Shown: positions 1 through 5,607, numbered from the stretch's first letter. The stretch: DNA of 5,607 nucleotides from Clostridiales bacterium (GCA_012522255.1 JAAYKT010000242.1:1-5607), one strand, 5' to 3'. Notes: generated by a model not told the origin, from the letters alone. Translations and numbers: made by a program.

Positions 1-6
1 GAGGAA
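1..6 (+). promoter_or_regulatory. Ribosome binding site of the first ABC gene
   Basis: GAGGAA lies 8 nt before the ATG at 15 and supports that start. Two reading frames entering the window end right here: one reaches TAA at 12-14, the other reaches TGA at 16-18 and would overlap the ATG as ATGA. An upstream gene therefore probably ends here and is translationally coupled to the exporter. In related operons that gene is often a MarR-type regulator, but too little is visible to identify it or choose the frame. Confidence 0.5.
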
Positions 7-14
7 ATATGTAA

Positions 15-1742
15 ATGATAAAGCTGATGAAATATCTGAAACCCTATGCCTTGCAAGTTATTGTAGTCCTTATATTAACCCTTTCCGGGGTTTTTGCCGA
101 GCTTTTATTGCCAAGGTTCATGGGAAACATCGTAGACAAAGGAATAACCGCAGGCAACTTACAATATATCTACAAAACCGGTGCGCTCATGCTCACTGTT
201 GCAGTCTTGGGCACTACAGCCACGGTCATTTCCCGTTACATATCGTCCAGAGCGGCATTGGCTTACGGTCGTGATCTTCGCAGCGATGTTTTTAAAAAAG
301 TCGAGAGCTTTTCCATGTACGAAATAAATAAAATGGGCACCTCTTCCCTTATCACGAGAACAACTAACGATGTAAACCAAATGCAAAACGTTACAATCAT
401 GTCCATGAGAATGGTGATAAGGGCACCCTTTATGATGGTCGGCGGCATCATCATGGCTCTTTCGACCAATTTGGAACTATCAAAAGTCCTTCTGTTTTCT
501 GCGCCCATATTGATTATTGTAATCTCCGTTATCGGCACAAAGGGTTATCCCCTTTTTAAGAAAATACAATTAAAAATAGATAATCTAAATAAAGTTCTAA
601 GAGAATCATTGACCGGAATCAGAGTAATAAGGGCTTTTAACAAAACTGCATATGAAAAAGAACGGTTCAACCAATCCAATAAAGACCTTACATCAACTTC
701 CTTGCGTGTCGGCAGGCTTATGGCGCTAATGATGCCCCTCCTCAACGTAATCCTTAATTTTACAATTGTCGGTGTCATCTGGTACGGAAGCAAAATGGTA
801 GACAACAGCAGCCTGGAAGTAGGCCAATTGATGGCATTTATTCAATACGTGTCTCAAATAATGTTCTCGATGATAATGGTATCCATGATATTTGTCATGC
901 TTCCAAGGGCAAGTGCCTCGGCGGAAAGAATAAACGAAATTTTGGATATGCAAAGTGAAATGACAGACTGCAATACTATTCCAAGTAATGTAAAAAACAA
1001 TGGAATCCTAAAATTGGAGAATGTGACCTTTAAATTCAAAAATGCATCTGCACCGGCTGTCAGCAATATCAGTTTTTCCACAAAAAAAGGAGAAACCACA
1101 GCGATCATCGGAGGCACCGGTTCCGGCAAATCCACTATATTGAACCTATTGGTGAGATTTTATGATGTTACTGAAGGCAAAATTACCATAGATGGCATAG
1201 ACATAAGAAATATGCCCCAAGAATTCCTTAGAAAAAAATTCGGATTGATATCACAAAAAACAGTGCTTTTCACAGGTACAATAAGAGATAATATCCGGTT
1301 TGGGCGTGAAGATGCATCAGATAAGGAAATAACAGAGGTTCTAAAGATTGCCCAGGCTTGGGATTTTGTAAGTGAAAAAGAAGAAGGCCTGGACTATGTG
1401 CTGTCCCAAAGCGGAAAAAACCTATCCGGCGGGCAAAAACAAAGACTTTCCATTGCCAGGGCATTAATACGCAAGCCGGAGTTTTATCTCTTTGATGACA
1501 GTTTTTCTGCCCTTGACTTCCAAACGGACAAAAAACTCAGAGACGCATTAAAAACTTATACGGGTGATTCGGTTATGATAATTGTAGCGCAACGTGTGAG
1601 CACAATAAAAGATGCAGAAAACATAATCGTGTTGGATGAGGGAAAAATTGTGGGGCAAGGTACACATGCTGATTTGATAAAAAAATGTGAAGCATACCGC
1701 GAAATAGTCATATCTCAGCTTGGAGAGGAGGCCATAAAATGA
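15..1742 (+). CDS. Heterodimeric ABC exporter, subunit with degenerate ATPase site (LmrC/BmrC/TM287-like)
   Basis: A 575-residue half-transporter: membrane domain fused to a C-terminal ATPase domain, acting in the cytoplasmic membrane as a multidrug or lipid-type exporter with the product of the next gene. An elbow helix (LMKYLKPY, residues 4-11) is followed by six likely membrane segments near 13-34, 56-73, 134-150, 157-174, 239-258 and 272-296. The coupling-helix region is near 107-122 (TRTTNDV). In the nucleotide-binding domain, Walker A is 366-374 with K372, the Q-loop Gln is Q414, the signature LSGGQ is 470-474, and Walker B ends at D494. The next residue is D495 where a catalytic Glu is expected, and Q526 replaces the switch His. 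The D-loop is SALD (498-501). These substitutions define the degenerate subunit of this exporter class and are not signs of decay. It overlaps the next gene by ATGA. The transported substrate cannot be read from sequence. Confidence 0.96.
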   Translation: MIKLMKYLKPYALQVIVVLILTLSGVFAELLLPRFMGNIVDKGITAGNLQYIYKTGALMLTVAVLGTTATVISRYISSRAALAYGRDLRSDVFKKVESFSMYEINKMGTSSLITRTTNDVNQMQNVTIMSMRMVIRAPFMMVGGIIMALSTNLELSKVLLFSAPILIIVISVIGTKGYPLFKKIQLKIDNLNKVLRESLTGIRVIRAFNKTAYEKERFNQSNKDLTSTSLRVGRLMALMMPLLNVILNFTIVGVIWYGSKMVDNSSLEVGQLMAFIQYVSQIMFSMIMVSMIFVMLPRASASAERINEILDMQSEMTDCNTIPSNVKNNGILKLENVTFKFKNASAPAVSNISFSTKKGETTAIIGGTGSGKSTILNLLVRFYDVTEGKITIDGIDIRNMPQEFLRKKFGLISQKTVLFTGTIRDNIRFGREDASDKEITEVLKIAQAWDFVSEKEEGLDYVLSQSGKNLSGGQKQRLSIARALIRKPEFYLFDDSFSALDFQTDKKLRDALKTYTGDSVMIIVAQRVSTIKDAENIIVLDEGKIVGQGTHADLIKKCEAYREIVISQLGEEAIK

Positions 1743-3580
1743 CGGATAACAAAAAAGATGACAGTCCAAGAAGAATGATAGGCAGGGGCGGGCCTCCGGG
1801 ACTAAGAATGGCAAGACCCCCTGAAAAAGCAAAGGATTTCAAGGGAAGCCTAAGGCGGTTGATGGGTTACCTGAAGCCTTATAGATTGATAATTGCCGCT
1901 GTGGCTTTATCGGCATTGCTCGGCACACTTTTTACCATTATAAGCCCTAAAGTAATGGGTACAATAACAACCCATATTTATGAAAAAGTATCCGGCGGCA
2001 ATTCCATAGATAAAGATTTTATTATTAAAAAACTGATGCTGTTGGCAGGGTTGTACCTTTTATCATCAGGATTTATTTATGCACAACATTTTATGATGGC
2101 GGGAATTTCGCAAAAGCTCGTTTTTGATTTGAGAAAAGAGATCAATGAAAAACTGCACAAACTTCCCCTGAAGTTTTTCGATTCCCAAACAACAGGCGAA
2201 ATTCTAAGCAGAGTATCAAATGACGTGGATACCATAAGTTCCACATTACAGCAAAATACCGCACAGACTTTATCATCCGTTACTACCCTTTTGGGAATTC
2301 TGATAATGATGATACTTATAAGCCCTATAATTACATTGGCAACTGTTATCACCATACCCCTCAGTATTCTGCTTACGAAAAATATTGCTAAGTTTTCGCA
2401 GAAATATTTTGCGGCCCAGGCAAAAAGCCTTGGGGAGATCAACGGTCATATAGAAGAAACCTTTGCAGGACATTCCACCGTAAAGGCCTATGGGAACGAG
2501 CCAAAAGTAATTCATGATTTTGAAAAAATAAACGAAGAACTATATAAACATGGTTGGAAATCGCAATTTATAACCGGTATTATAATGCCACTTATGCAAC
2601 TGATTAACAATTTGGGATATATAATAGTAGCGGTGTTGGGAGGGGTATTTGTTATCAAAGGGGCACTCCCTATAGGGGATGTGCAGGCCTTTATCCAATA
2701 CTCAAGGCATTTCAACCAACCGATAATGCAATTGGCGGAAATAATAAATATACTGCAATCTACCATTGCTTCTGCAGAAAGGGTATTTGAGCTTCTTGAT
2801 GAGACAGAAGAAAAGGAAGACCCAAAAGAAGTATCGGCTCTCGGTAACCAAAGAGGTGATGTAAAATTTGAAAAAGTTACTTTTGGATATAAGAAAGAGC
2901 GCCTAATCATGGAGGACTTGGATCTAAAGGCTTCATGCGGTGAAACCATCGCCATCGTAGGTCCGACAGGGGCGGGCAAAACCACTCTCGTAAACCTGCT
3001 TATGCGGTTTTATGAAATAGACGGCGGGAGAATAACTGTTGACGGTATTTCCACAAAAGATATGACAAGACACGAACTTAGAAAGAAATTTGGAATGGTT
3101 CTTCAGGATACATGGTTGTTCAACGGAACTATATGGGATAATATCGCCTACGGCAAAGAAAATGCAAAATCCGAAGAAATCATAAGTGCCGCCCGTATGG
3201 CACAGGCAGACCACTTTATCAGAACGTTACCGGAAGGATACGATACAATACTGAACGAAGAATCATCAAATATATCTCAAGGGCAAAAGCAGCTGCTCAC
3301 CATAGCAAGGGCTATACTTGCAGACCCCGATATACTCATATTGGATGAAGCTACATCAAACGTGGACACTCGTACCGAGGTCCTCATACAAAAAGGCATG
3401 AACAAACTTATGGAGGGAAGAACGAGCTTTGTAATTGCCCACAGGCTTTCCACCATTAAAAATGCGGATACAATTCTCGTCATGAATGAAGGAAAAATCA
3501 TAGAAAAGGGTAACCATAATGAACTTATGGAAAAAGATGGCTTCTACGCACAGCTCTATAACAGCCAATTCGCAGCCTAA
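1739..3580 (+). CDS. Heterodimeric ABC exporter, subunit with catalytic ATPase site (LmrD/BmrD/TM288-like)
   Basis: A 613-residue membrane-ATPase half-transporter, partner of the preceding gene. The ATG lies in a 4-nt ATGA overlap with the upstream stop, and a strong ribosome site (GGAGAGGAG, 1722-1730) sits 8 nt before it, so the start is secure. About 38 Gly/Pro/Arg-rich cytoplasmic residues precede the elbow helix (LMGYLKPY, 41-48); such extensions are usual in this subunit. Likely membrane segments lie near 49-70, 98-118, 181-195, 197-213, 281-305 and 312-335. The coupling region TGEILSRVSNDVD is 152-164. The ATPase domain has Walker A 408-416 (K414), Q-loop Q456, signature ISQGQ 512-516, Walker B D536 with catalytic E537, D-loop SNVD 540-543 and switch H568. 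The altered signature should face the degenerate Walker site of the partner, giving one weak and one hydrolysing ATP site. No canonical terminator directly follows the stop. Substrate unknown. Confidence 0.96.
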   Translation: MTDNKKDDSPRRMIGRGGPPGLRMARPPEKAKDFKGSLRRLMGYLKPYRLIIAAVALSALLGTLFTIISPKVMGTITTHIYEKVSGGNSIDKDFIIKKLMLLAGLYLLSSGFIYAQHFMMAGISQKLVFDLRKEINEKLHKLPLKFFDSQTTGEILSRVSNDVDTISSTLQQNTAQTLSSVTTLLGILIMMILISPIITLATVITIPLSILLTKNIAKFSQKYFAAQAKSLGEINGHIEETFAGHSTVKAYGNEPKVIHDFEKINEELYKHGWKSQFITGIIMPLMQLINNLGYIIVAVLGGVFVIKGALPIGDVQAFIQYSRHFNQPIMQLAEIINILQSTIASAERVFELLDETEEKEDPKEVSALGNQRGDVKFEKVTFGYKKERLIMEDLDLKASCGETIAIVGPTGAGKTTLVNLLMRFYEIDGGRITVDGISTKDMTRHELRKKFGMVLQDTWLFNGTIWDNIAYGKENAKSEEIISAARMAQADHFIRTLPEGYDTILNEESSNISQGQKQLLTIARAILADPDILILDEATSNVDTRTEVLIQKGMNKLMEGRTSFVIAHRLSTIKNADTILVMNEGKIIEKGNHNELMEKDGFYAQLYNSQFAA

Positions 3581-3583
3581 TCG

Positions 3584-3615
3584 ACCGGGGGGACGGTTTG
3601 GAGTGACCCCCTGGT
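3584..3615. repeat. G-rich inverted repeat between convergent genes, possible terminator
   Basis: ACCGGGGGG (3584-3592) pairs with CCCCCTGGT (3607-3615): 9 bp including one G-T wobble, around a 14-nt loop. It fills most of the 45-bp gap between the exporter stop and the abi stop, so it may stop transcription from both sides. It is not a textbook intrinsic terminator. On the + strand the T7 run (3629-3635) begins 13 nt after the stem, and on the - strand no T run follows. Its 5' arm contains GGGGGACGG, the same core found in the tandem repeats at 5464-5505, so it may be a dispersed repeat used as a terminator. Confidence 0.6.
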
Positions 3616-3625
3616 TTGATAGGAG

Positions 3626-4483
3626 TCATTTTTTTAAAAGGGTTCTCCAGTCTTCTGGAAAGGCCAAATGCTTAAGGTCTATTTCTTCGTTATATTCACT
3701 GAAAAGTGCTTCTATTTCAGTTAAAAATTCATTATTCCAAATTTCTTTTGATGGAAATAAAGATTTAACAACCATTATAGCACCCCAAAAGCCCCGACTT
3801 TCACGTTCAGTCATATTTAGCCCAGAAGGTGCTGCAGAATAAATACGATAATATAACCTACCGTAATGTGCACAGATGTTTCGAAGGTCTGTGCAGCATC
3901 TCATCCAACTGACAAGGTTGTGGTAATTTGCATCAAGTAATGCAGCAACAGACTTTTTATCAGCTGTTTTTAAATCATTGTAGAAATATGAAAGCATCCC
4001 AAAAGTAAAAAGTTCAATTATAACCCAGAGAGGAAAGTTTCCGTTATATTTATTGATATGATGTTTTACAAATAGGACTTTTTTGTTATTATTAATCTCA
4101 CGTTCCAAATTAGTTTTAAACCTACCAACATTGTGTTTATTGTTGAAAGAGCCTGGTTCAAGATAACCTAATGAACCATATTTCATTGAATGATAGTATG
4201 AAAAAATTGAACGGAGATTGATCTCGATAATTTCGATAGCCCCAAAGACCACGCTTCTAAGTTTTCTATCGAACTCATAAATTTGATATATACTTTTAAA
4301 TTTTGTTCCGGTTATATATCTTTCATTGTTTTGTTTATAGGGTAAAAAATATGCGGAAAGACGATAGTATCCGATGTTAGCTAGAATTCTTTCGCATTCC
4401 TTTTCATTTTCTATTATGCAGCCACGTTGTTTAAGTATGTCTATCTGTTCTTGGTATGTTGCCGGCAATTTTATTCTATTCAT
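3626..4483 (-). CDS. Abi_2 family abortive-infection protein (AbiD/AbiF-like HEPN ribonuclease candidate)
   Basis: A 285-residue soluble protein of the Abi_2 family (abortive infection, AbiD/AbiF type), whose members limit phage growth. Visible family blocks are GYYRLSAYF (38-46), an EFDRKLR helix (70-76), a PLWVIIELFTFG block (151-162), DLRNICAHYGR (199-209) and a terminal PEDWR (276-280). R201-N-I-C-A-H206 fits the R-X4-H active-site motif of HEPN RNases, so RNA cleavage is the inferred activity. No membrane segment or signal peptide is evident. I chose the ATG at 4483: AGGTGA lies just upstream and the family's N-terminus (KLPATYQEQI) begins at once. An in-frame ATG at 4525 would add 14 unconserved residues and lacks a ribosome site. 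The gene stands alone, convergent with the exporter, with its own likely promoter (4555-4582) and G-rich inverted repeats on both sides, which suggests acquisition as a defence cassette. The phage trigger and RNA target are unknown. Confidence 0.93.
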   Translation of the reverse strand: MNRIKLPATYQEQIDILKQRGCIIENEKECERILANIGYYRLSAYFLPYKQNNERYITGTKFKSIYQIYEFDRKLRSVVFGAIEIIEINLRSIFSYYHSMKYGSLGYLEPGSFNNKHNVGRFKTNLEREINNNKKVLFVKHHINKYNGNFPLWVIIELFTFGMLSYFYNDLKTADKKSVAALLDANYHNLVSWMRCCTDLRNICAHYGRLYYRIYSAAPSGLNMTERESRGFWGAIMVVKSLFPSKEIWNNEFLTEIEALFSEYNEEIDLKHLAFPEDWRTLLKK

Positions 4484-4504
4484 GAAATCACCTATATATA
4501 AAAT

Positions 4505-4545
4505 GTCTCCCCTGGGACACATCATTGAGAGGTGCGGGGAGTCCT
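4505..4545. repeat. Imperfect G-rich inverted repeat in the abi leader
   Basis: CTCCCC (4507-4512) pairs with GGGGAG (4536-4541). A competing pairing joins GGGAC (4514-4518) to GTCC (4541-4544), and a third small hairpin can form within 4505-4520. All would lie in the abi mRNA 5' leader, ending about 20 nt before the start codon at 4483. The stems share bases and cannot all form at once. The sequence also resembles a worn copy of the G-rich element at 3584-3615. A regulatory role is only inferred. Confidence 0.45.
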
Positions 4546-4554
4546 GTTAATTAT

Positions 4555-4582
4555 ATTATACACAAATTCAGAAGAATTGCAA
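4555..4582 (-). promoter_or_regulatory. Likely sigma-A promoter of the abi gene
   Basis: On the minus strand, TTGCAA (4577-4582) is separated by 16 bp from a perfect TATAAT (4555-4560). Initiation should fall near 4548, giving a leader of about 65 nt before the abi ATG at 4483. The -10 is consensus; the -35 matches TTGACA at 4 of 6 positions. The -35 overlaps the 3' end of the marginal ORF at 4568-4744, so abi can be transcribed on its own. Confidence 0.5.
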
Positions 4583-4744
4583 CCAAAAAGTGTATTCGTT
4601 ATAAGGTCTCTTCAAACCATATCTTTGGTTAGTGGATGCTGCTTTGACTATTTTCTTGAATGACTGTGCAATATGTATCATATATAAGTAATATCTGTTA
4701 CAAATTTCTGTCCGGATTCGGCTGTCTGAGTATTTCCTAGCCAT
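4568..4744 (-). CDS. Marginal 58-residue basic ORF upstream of abi, possibly a gene remnant
   Basis: An ATG at 4744, preceded by GAGGGT (4751-4756) at good spacing, opens 58 codons ending in TGA at 4568-4570. The product is basic (11 Lys/Arg against 3 Asp/Glu), has seven Tyr, starts MARKYSDSR and ends TFWLQFF. A weak promoter (TATACA, 17 bp, TATGCT) could lie upstream. I recognise no family. A one-base frame change near residue 9 would read ESGTEI, faintly like the start of IS200-like/REP-associated (Y1_Tnp) transposases, whose proteins often begin MARK; this is weak. It could be a decayed transposase end, a small partner of abi, or chance. It lies 84 nt before the abi start on the same strand. 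Confidence 0.25.
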   Translation of the reverse strand: MARKYSDSRIRTEICNRYYLYMIHIAQSFKKIVKAASTNQRYGLKRPYNEYTFWLQFF

Positions 4745-4797
4745 AAATACACCCTCATATTAAGCATACATTAGTGTCCCTATTTTGTATACTTTTT

Positions 4798-4861
4798 GGG
4801 GTTCAGACCGGTTCTTGCAGTTGGTTTCCGTGACCAACCGCAAGAACCGCCCCCCGTTTTT
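4798..4861. repeat. Long near-perfect hairpin downstream of bfr, terminator-like on the + strand
   Basis: CGGTTCTTGC (4809-4818) pairs with GCAAGAACCG (4840-4849). After one A/C mismatch the stem continues GTTGGT (4820-4825) with ACCAAC (4833-4838), leaving a 7-nt loop: 16 pairs in all. GGGG (4798-4801) can pair with the C run at 4850-4855, and T5 (4857-4861) follows on the + strand. It starts about 24 nt past the bfr stop, so it may end bfr transcription, but the T run faces the opposite strand, where no gene is seen. On the minus strand it begins GGGGGGCGGTT, close to the 5' arm at 3587-3598, so it belongs to the same G-rich element family. Confidence 0.7.
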
Positions 4862-4879
4862 CGCTACTTCTATGTTTAA

Positions 4880-5347
4880 CTATTTAATCTGTGTTGTAAG
4901 GAAAATAGGCAGCCCCATATGTTCAACCTGATCCTGCAATTCTTCTATTTCATCTATATGCTTGTCCTCATCGAGCAGGATTTTCTCCAACATTTGCTGT
5001 GTAGCATAATCGTTTACTTCTCTTGCCAAACTTATGGCATCATTATAAGCAGCTATGGCGTCCATTTCCGCAAGACGGTCATTCTCCAACTGTTCCGGAA
5101 TCTCTTTACCGATAAATATATCCTTTAAAGTAGTAACGATGGGCACTGATTCTAAGAATAGTATTCTGCCGATTAACATCTCAGCATGTTTCATCTCATC
5201 AATGGCTCTTTTTTCAAAAAGCTCATGCAAGTTTTCATAGCCCCAGTCAGCGCACATTTCTGAATGAACCATATACTGGTTTATAGCTGTCAACTCATCG
5301 GCCAACAAAGAATTTAAAACCTCAATTAATTTTGGATCCCCTTTCAT
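4880..5347 (-). CDS. bfr: Bacterioferritin (haem-binding ferritin, iron storage)
   Basis: A 155-residue four-helix protein that should assemble into a 24-subunit cytoplasmic shell, oxidise Fe(II) at an intrasubunit di-iron site and store the mineral. It opens MKGDPKLIEVLN and has the usual Bfr length. All ferroxidase ligands fall at E. coli Bfr numbering: E18, E51, H54, E94, E127 and H130. M52, the haem ligand shared between two subunits, is present within IDEMKHAE (49-56), which favours true bacterioferritin over haem-free ferritin or Dps. Y25 and W35 are also kept. The start at 5347 is fixed by a strong AGGAGGG (5354-5360) 6 nt upstream. It appears monocistronic: a long hairpin follows and a G-rich repeat array lies upstream. 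No clear Fur or PerR box was seen. Iron and oxidative-stress protection is the family role; regulation here is unknown. Confidence 0.96.
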   Translation of the reverse strand: MKGDPKLIEVLNSLLADELTAINQYMVHSEMCADWGYENLHELFEKRAIDEMKHAEMLIGRILFLESVPIVTTLKDIFIGKEIPEQLENDRLAEMDAIAAYNDAISLAREVNDYATQQMLEKILLDEDKHIDEIEELQDQVEHMGLPIFLTTQIK

Positions 5348-5363
5348 TTAATACCCTCCTCGT

Positions 5364-5393
5364 ATAATATGTTTTGAGTAATTTATTTGTCTT
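5364..5393 (-). promoter_or_regulatory. Possible bfr promoter
   Basis: On the minus strand, AAGACA (5388-5393) and TATTAT (5364-5369) are 18 bp apart; the -10 matches 5 of 6 consensus bases. It would start the mRNA only a few bases before or within the AGGAGGG ribosome site, an unusually short leader. A further-upstream -10 such as TATAGA (5395-5400), without a good -35, is an alternative. Confidence 0.25.
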
Positions 5394-5463
5394 GTCTATA
5401 GGTTACCATTTTTAGTTAATCGATACAACATTTTTTCTTCGTAAAATCACAATCAACCGCGTG

Positions 5464-5505
5464 GGGACCAGTGGGACGGGACCAGGGGGACGGGACCAGG
5501 GGGAC
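5464..5505 (+). repeat. Three tandem 14-bp G-rich repeats with G-quadruplex potential
   Basis: Three head-to-tail copies of GGGACCAGGGGGAC occupy 5464-5477, 5478-5491 and 5492-5505. The second and third are identical, and the first has T for G at its ninth base. Six runs of three or more G (5463-5466, 5473-5475, 5478-5480, 5485-5489, 5492-5494, 5499-5503) are separated by 2 to 6 nt, which fits the usual four-tract G-quadruplex pattern on the + strand. The array lies about 115 bp upstream of the bfr start in otherwise AT-rich DNA. Its GGGGGACGG core is also in the hairpin at 3584-3615. Confidence 0.9.
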
Positions 5506-5510
5506 GGCAG

Positions 5511-5607
5511 ACTGTGTGGTAATTCATCAAATGCATAAAATAAACTTTAAAAATATGTAAGAAATGTTAAAATCAAAAAGGAATTTGGGCTATCGATGTC
5601 GAATATA
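5511..5607. other. AT-rich intergenic tail, no gene recognised
   Basis: From the end of the G-rich array to the window edge the DNA is AT-rich, with no ORF, strong promoter or hairpin that I can support. The last bases contain TCGATGTCGA, two TCGA palindromes 2 nt apart, too little to interpret. It could be the upstream region of a gene beyond the edge. Confidence 0.4.

Larger units (their letters stand above)
4484..4879. other. 396-bp region without a secure gene, between abi and bfr
   Basis: Reading toward abi on the minus strand, the stretch holds a long hairpin (4809-4849), a marginal 58-codon ORF (4568-4744), a likely sigma-A promoter for abi (4555-4582) and an imperfect G-rich inverted repeat inside the abi leader (4505-4545). 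No tRNA, known riboswitch or confident protein gene was recognised. G-rich motifs at both ends around an AT-rich middle could be the worn remains of a small mobile element. They could also house a structured RNA that acts with abi. Confidence 0.6.

Noticed and set aside
1494..1592. Loss of the catalytic Glu and switch His in the first exporter subunit as evidence of a pseudogene
   Set aside because: The frame is intact and these exact substitutions are normal for the degenerate partner in TM287/288-type heterodimers.
2077..2985. Long minus-strand ORFs (121 and 157 codons) within the second exporter gene
   Set aside because: They mirror conserved ABC coding sequence (for example the complement of Walker A); no ribosome site or protein family supports them.
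3519..3842. 107-codon + strand ORF spanning the end of the exporter and the abi 3' end
   Set aside because: It lies out of frame in the exporter and antisense to abi, whose Abi_2 motifs are clear; it has no own ribosome site or recognisable family.
4484..4525. Longer abi start at 4525 (299 residues)
   Set aside because: The extra 14 residues look non-conserved and no ribosome site precedes 4525, whereas AGGTGA precedes the ATG at 4483.
4809..4849. Hairpin considered as a tRNA or riboswitch aptamer
   Set aside because: It is a single rod-like stem with a 7-nt loop, without cloverleaf arms or any recognised aptamer core.
4919..5240. Two + strand ORFs (69 and 61 codons) opposite bfr
   Set aside because: They are antisense to a bacterioferritin gene with all ligands conserved, and their products are low-complexity hydrophobic or serine-rich with no family resemblance.
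5464..5505. Tandem repeats considered as a CRISPR array
   Set aside because: Units are 14 bp and directly adjacent with no spacers; no cas gene is present in the window.

Overview
The window looks like a chromosomal segment from a low-GC, Gram-positive anaerobe of the class Clostridia. The signs are AT-rich intergenic DNA, strong GGAGG-type ribosome binding sites, an LmrCD/BmrCD-type heterodimeric ABC exporter, and scattered G-rich 'GGGGGACGG' intergenic elements of a kind common in clostridial genomes. The genus cannot be fixed from sequence alone.

Layout. Positions 15-3580 (+) hold two overlapping genes for a heterodimeric type IV ABC exporter. The first subunit carries a degenerate ATPase site (Asp in place of the catalytic Glu, Gln in place of the switch His). 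The second carries the intact Walker B Glu and His, but an altered signature (ISQGQ). Together they give one competent and one degenerate ATP site, as in TM287/288, LmrCD and BmrCD. The operon probably continues upstream of the window. Positions 3581-3625 are a short convergent gap with a G-rich hairpin. Positions 3626-4483 (-) encode an Abi_2 (AbiD/AbiF-like) abortive-infection HEPN protein with an R-X4-H ribonuclease motif. Positions 4484-4879 are a gene-poor stretch holding the abi promoter, an imperfect G-rich inverted repeat in the abi leader, a marginal 58-codon ORF, and a long near-perfect hairpin. Positions 4880-5347 (-) encode a bacterioferritin with every ferroxidase ligand and the haem Met at the E. 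coli Bfr positions. Positions 5348-5607 are intergenic and contain three tandem 14-bp G-rich repeats with G-quadruplex potential.

How the parts relate. The exporter and the bacterioferritin are ordinary housekeeping or stress genes. The abi gene reads as a defence island of one gene placed between them, bounded on both sides by G-rich inverted repeats that share a core with the hairpin and the tandem array further right. The most interesting part is the abi locus plus its roughly 400-nt upstream region. Relatives of this HEPN family have been described as controlled by an adjacent noncoding RNA, and this upstream region contains structured DNA that no clear protein explains.
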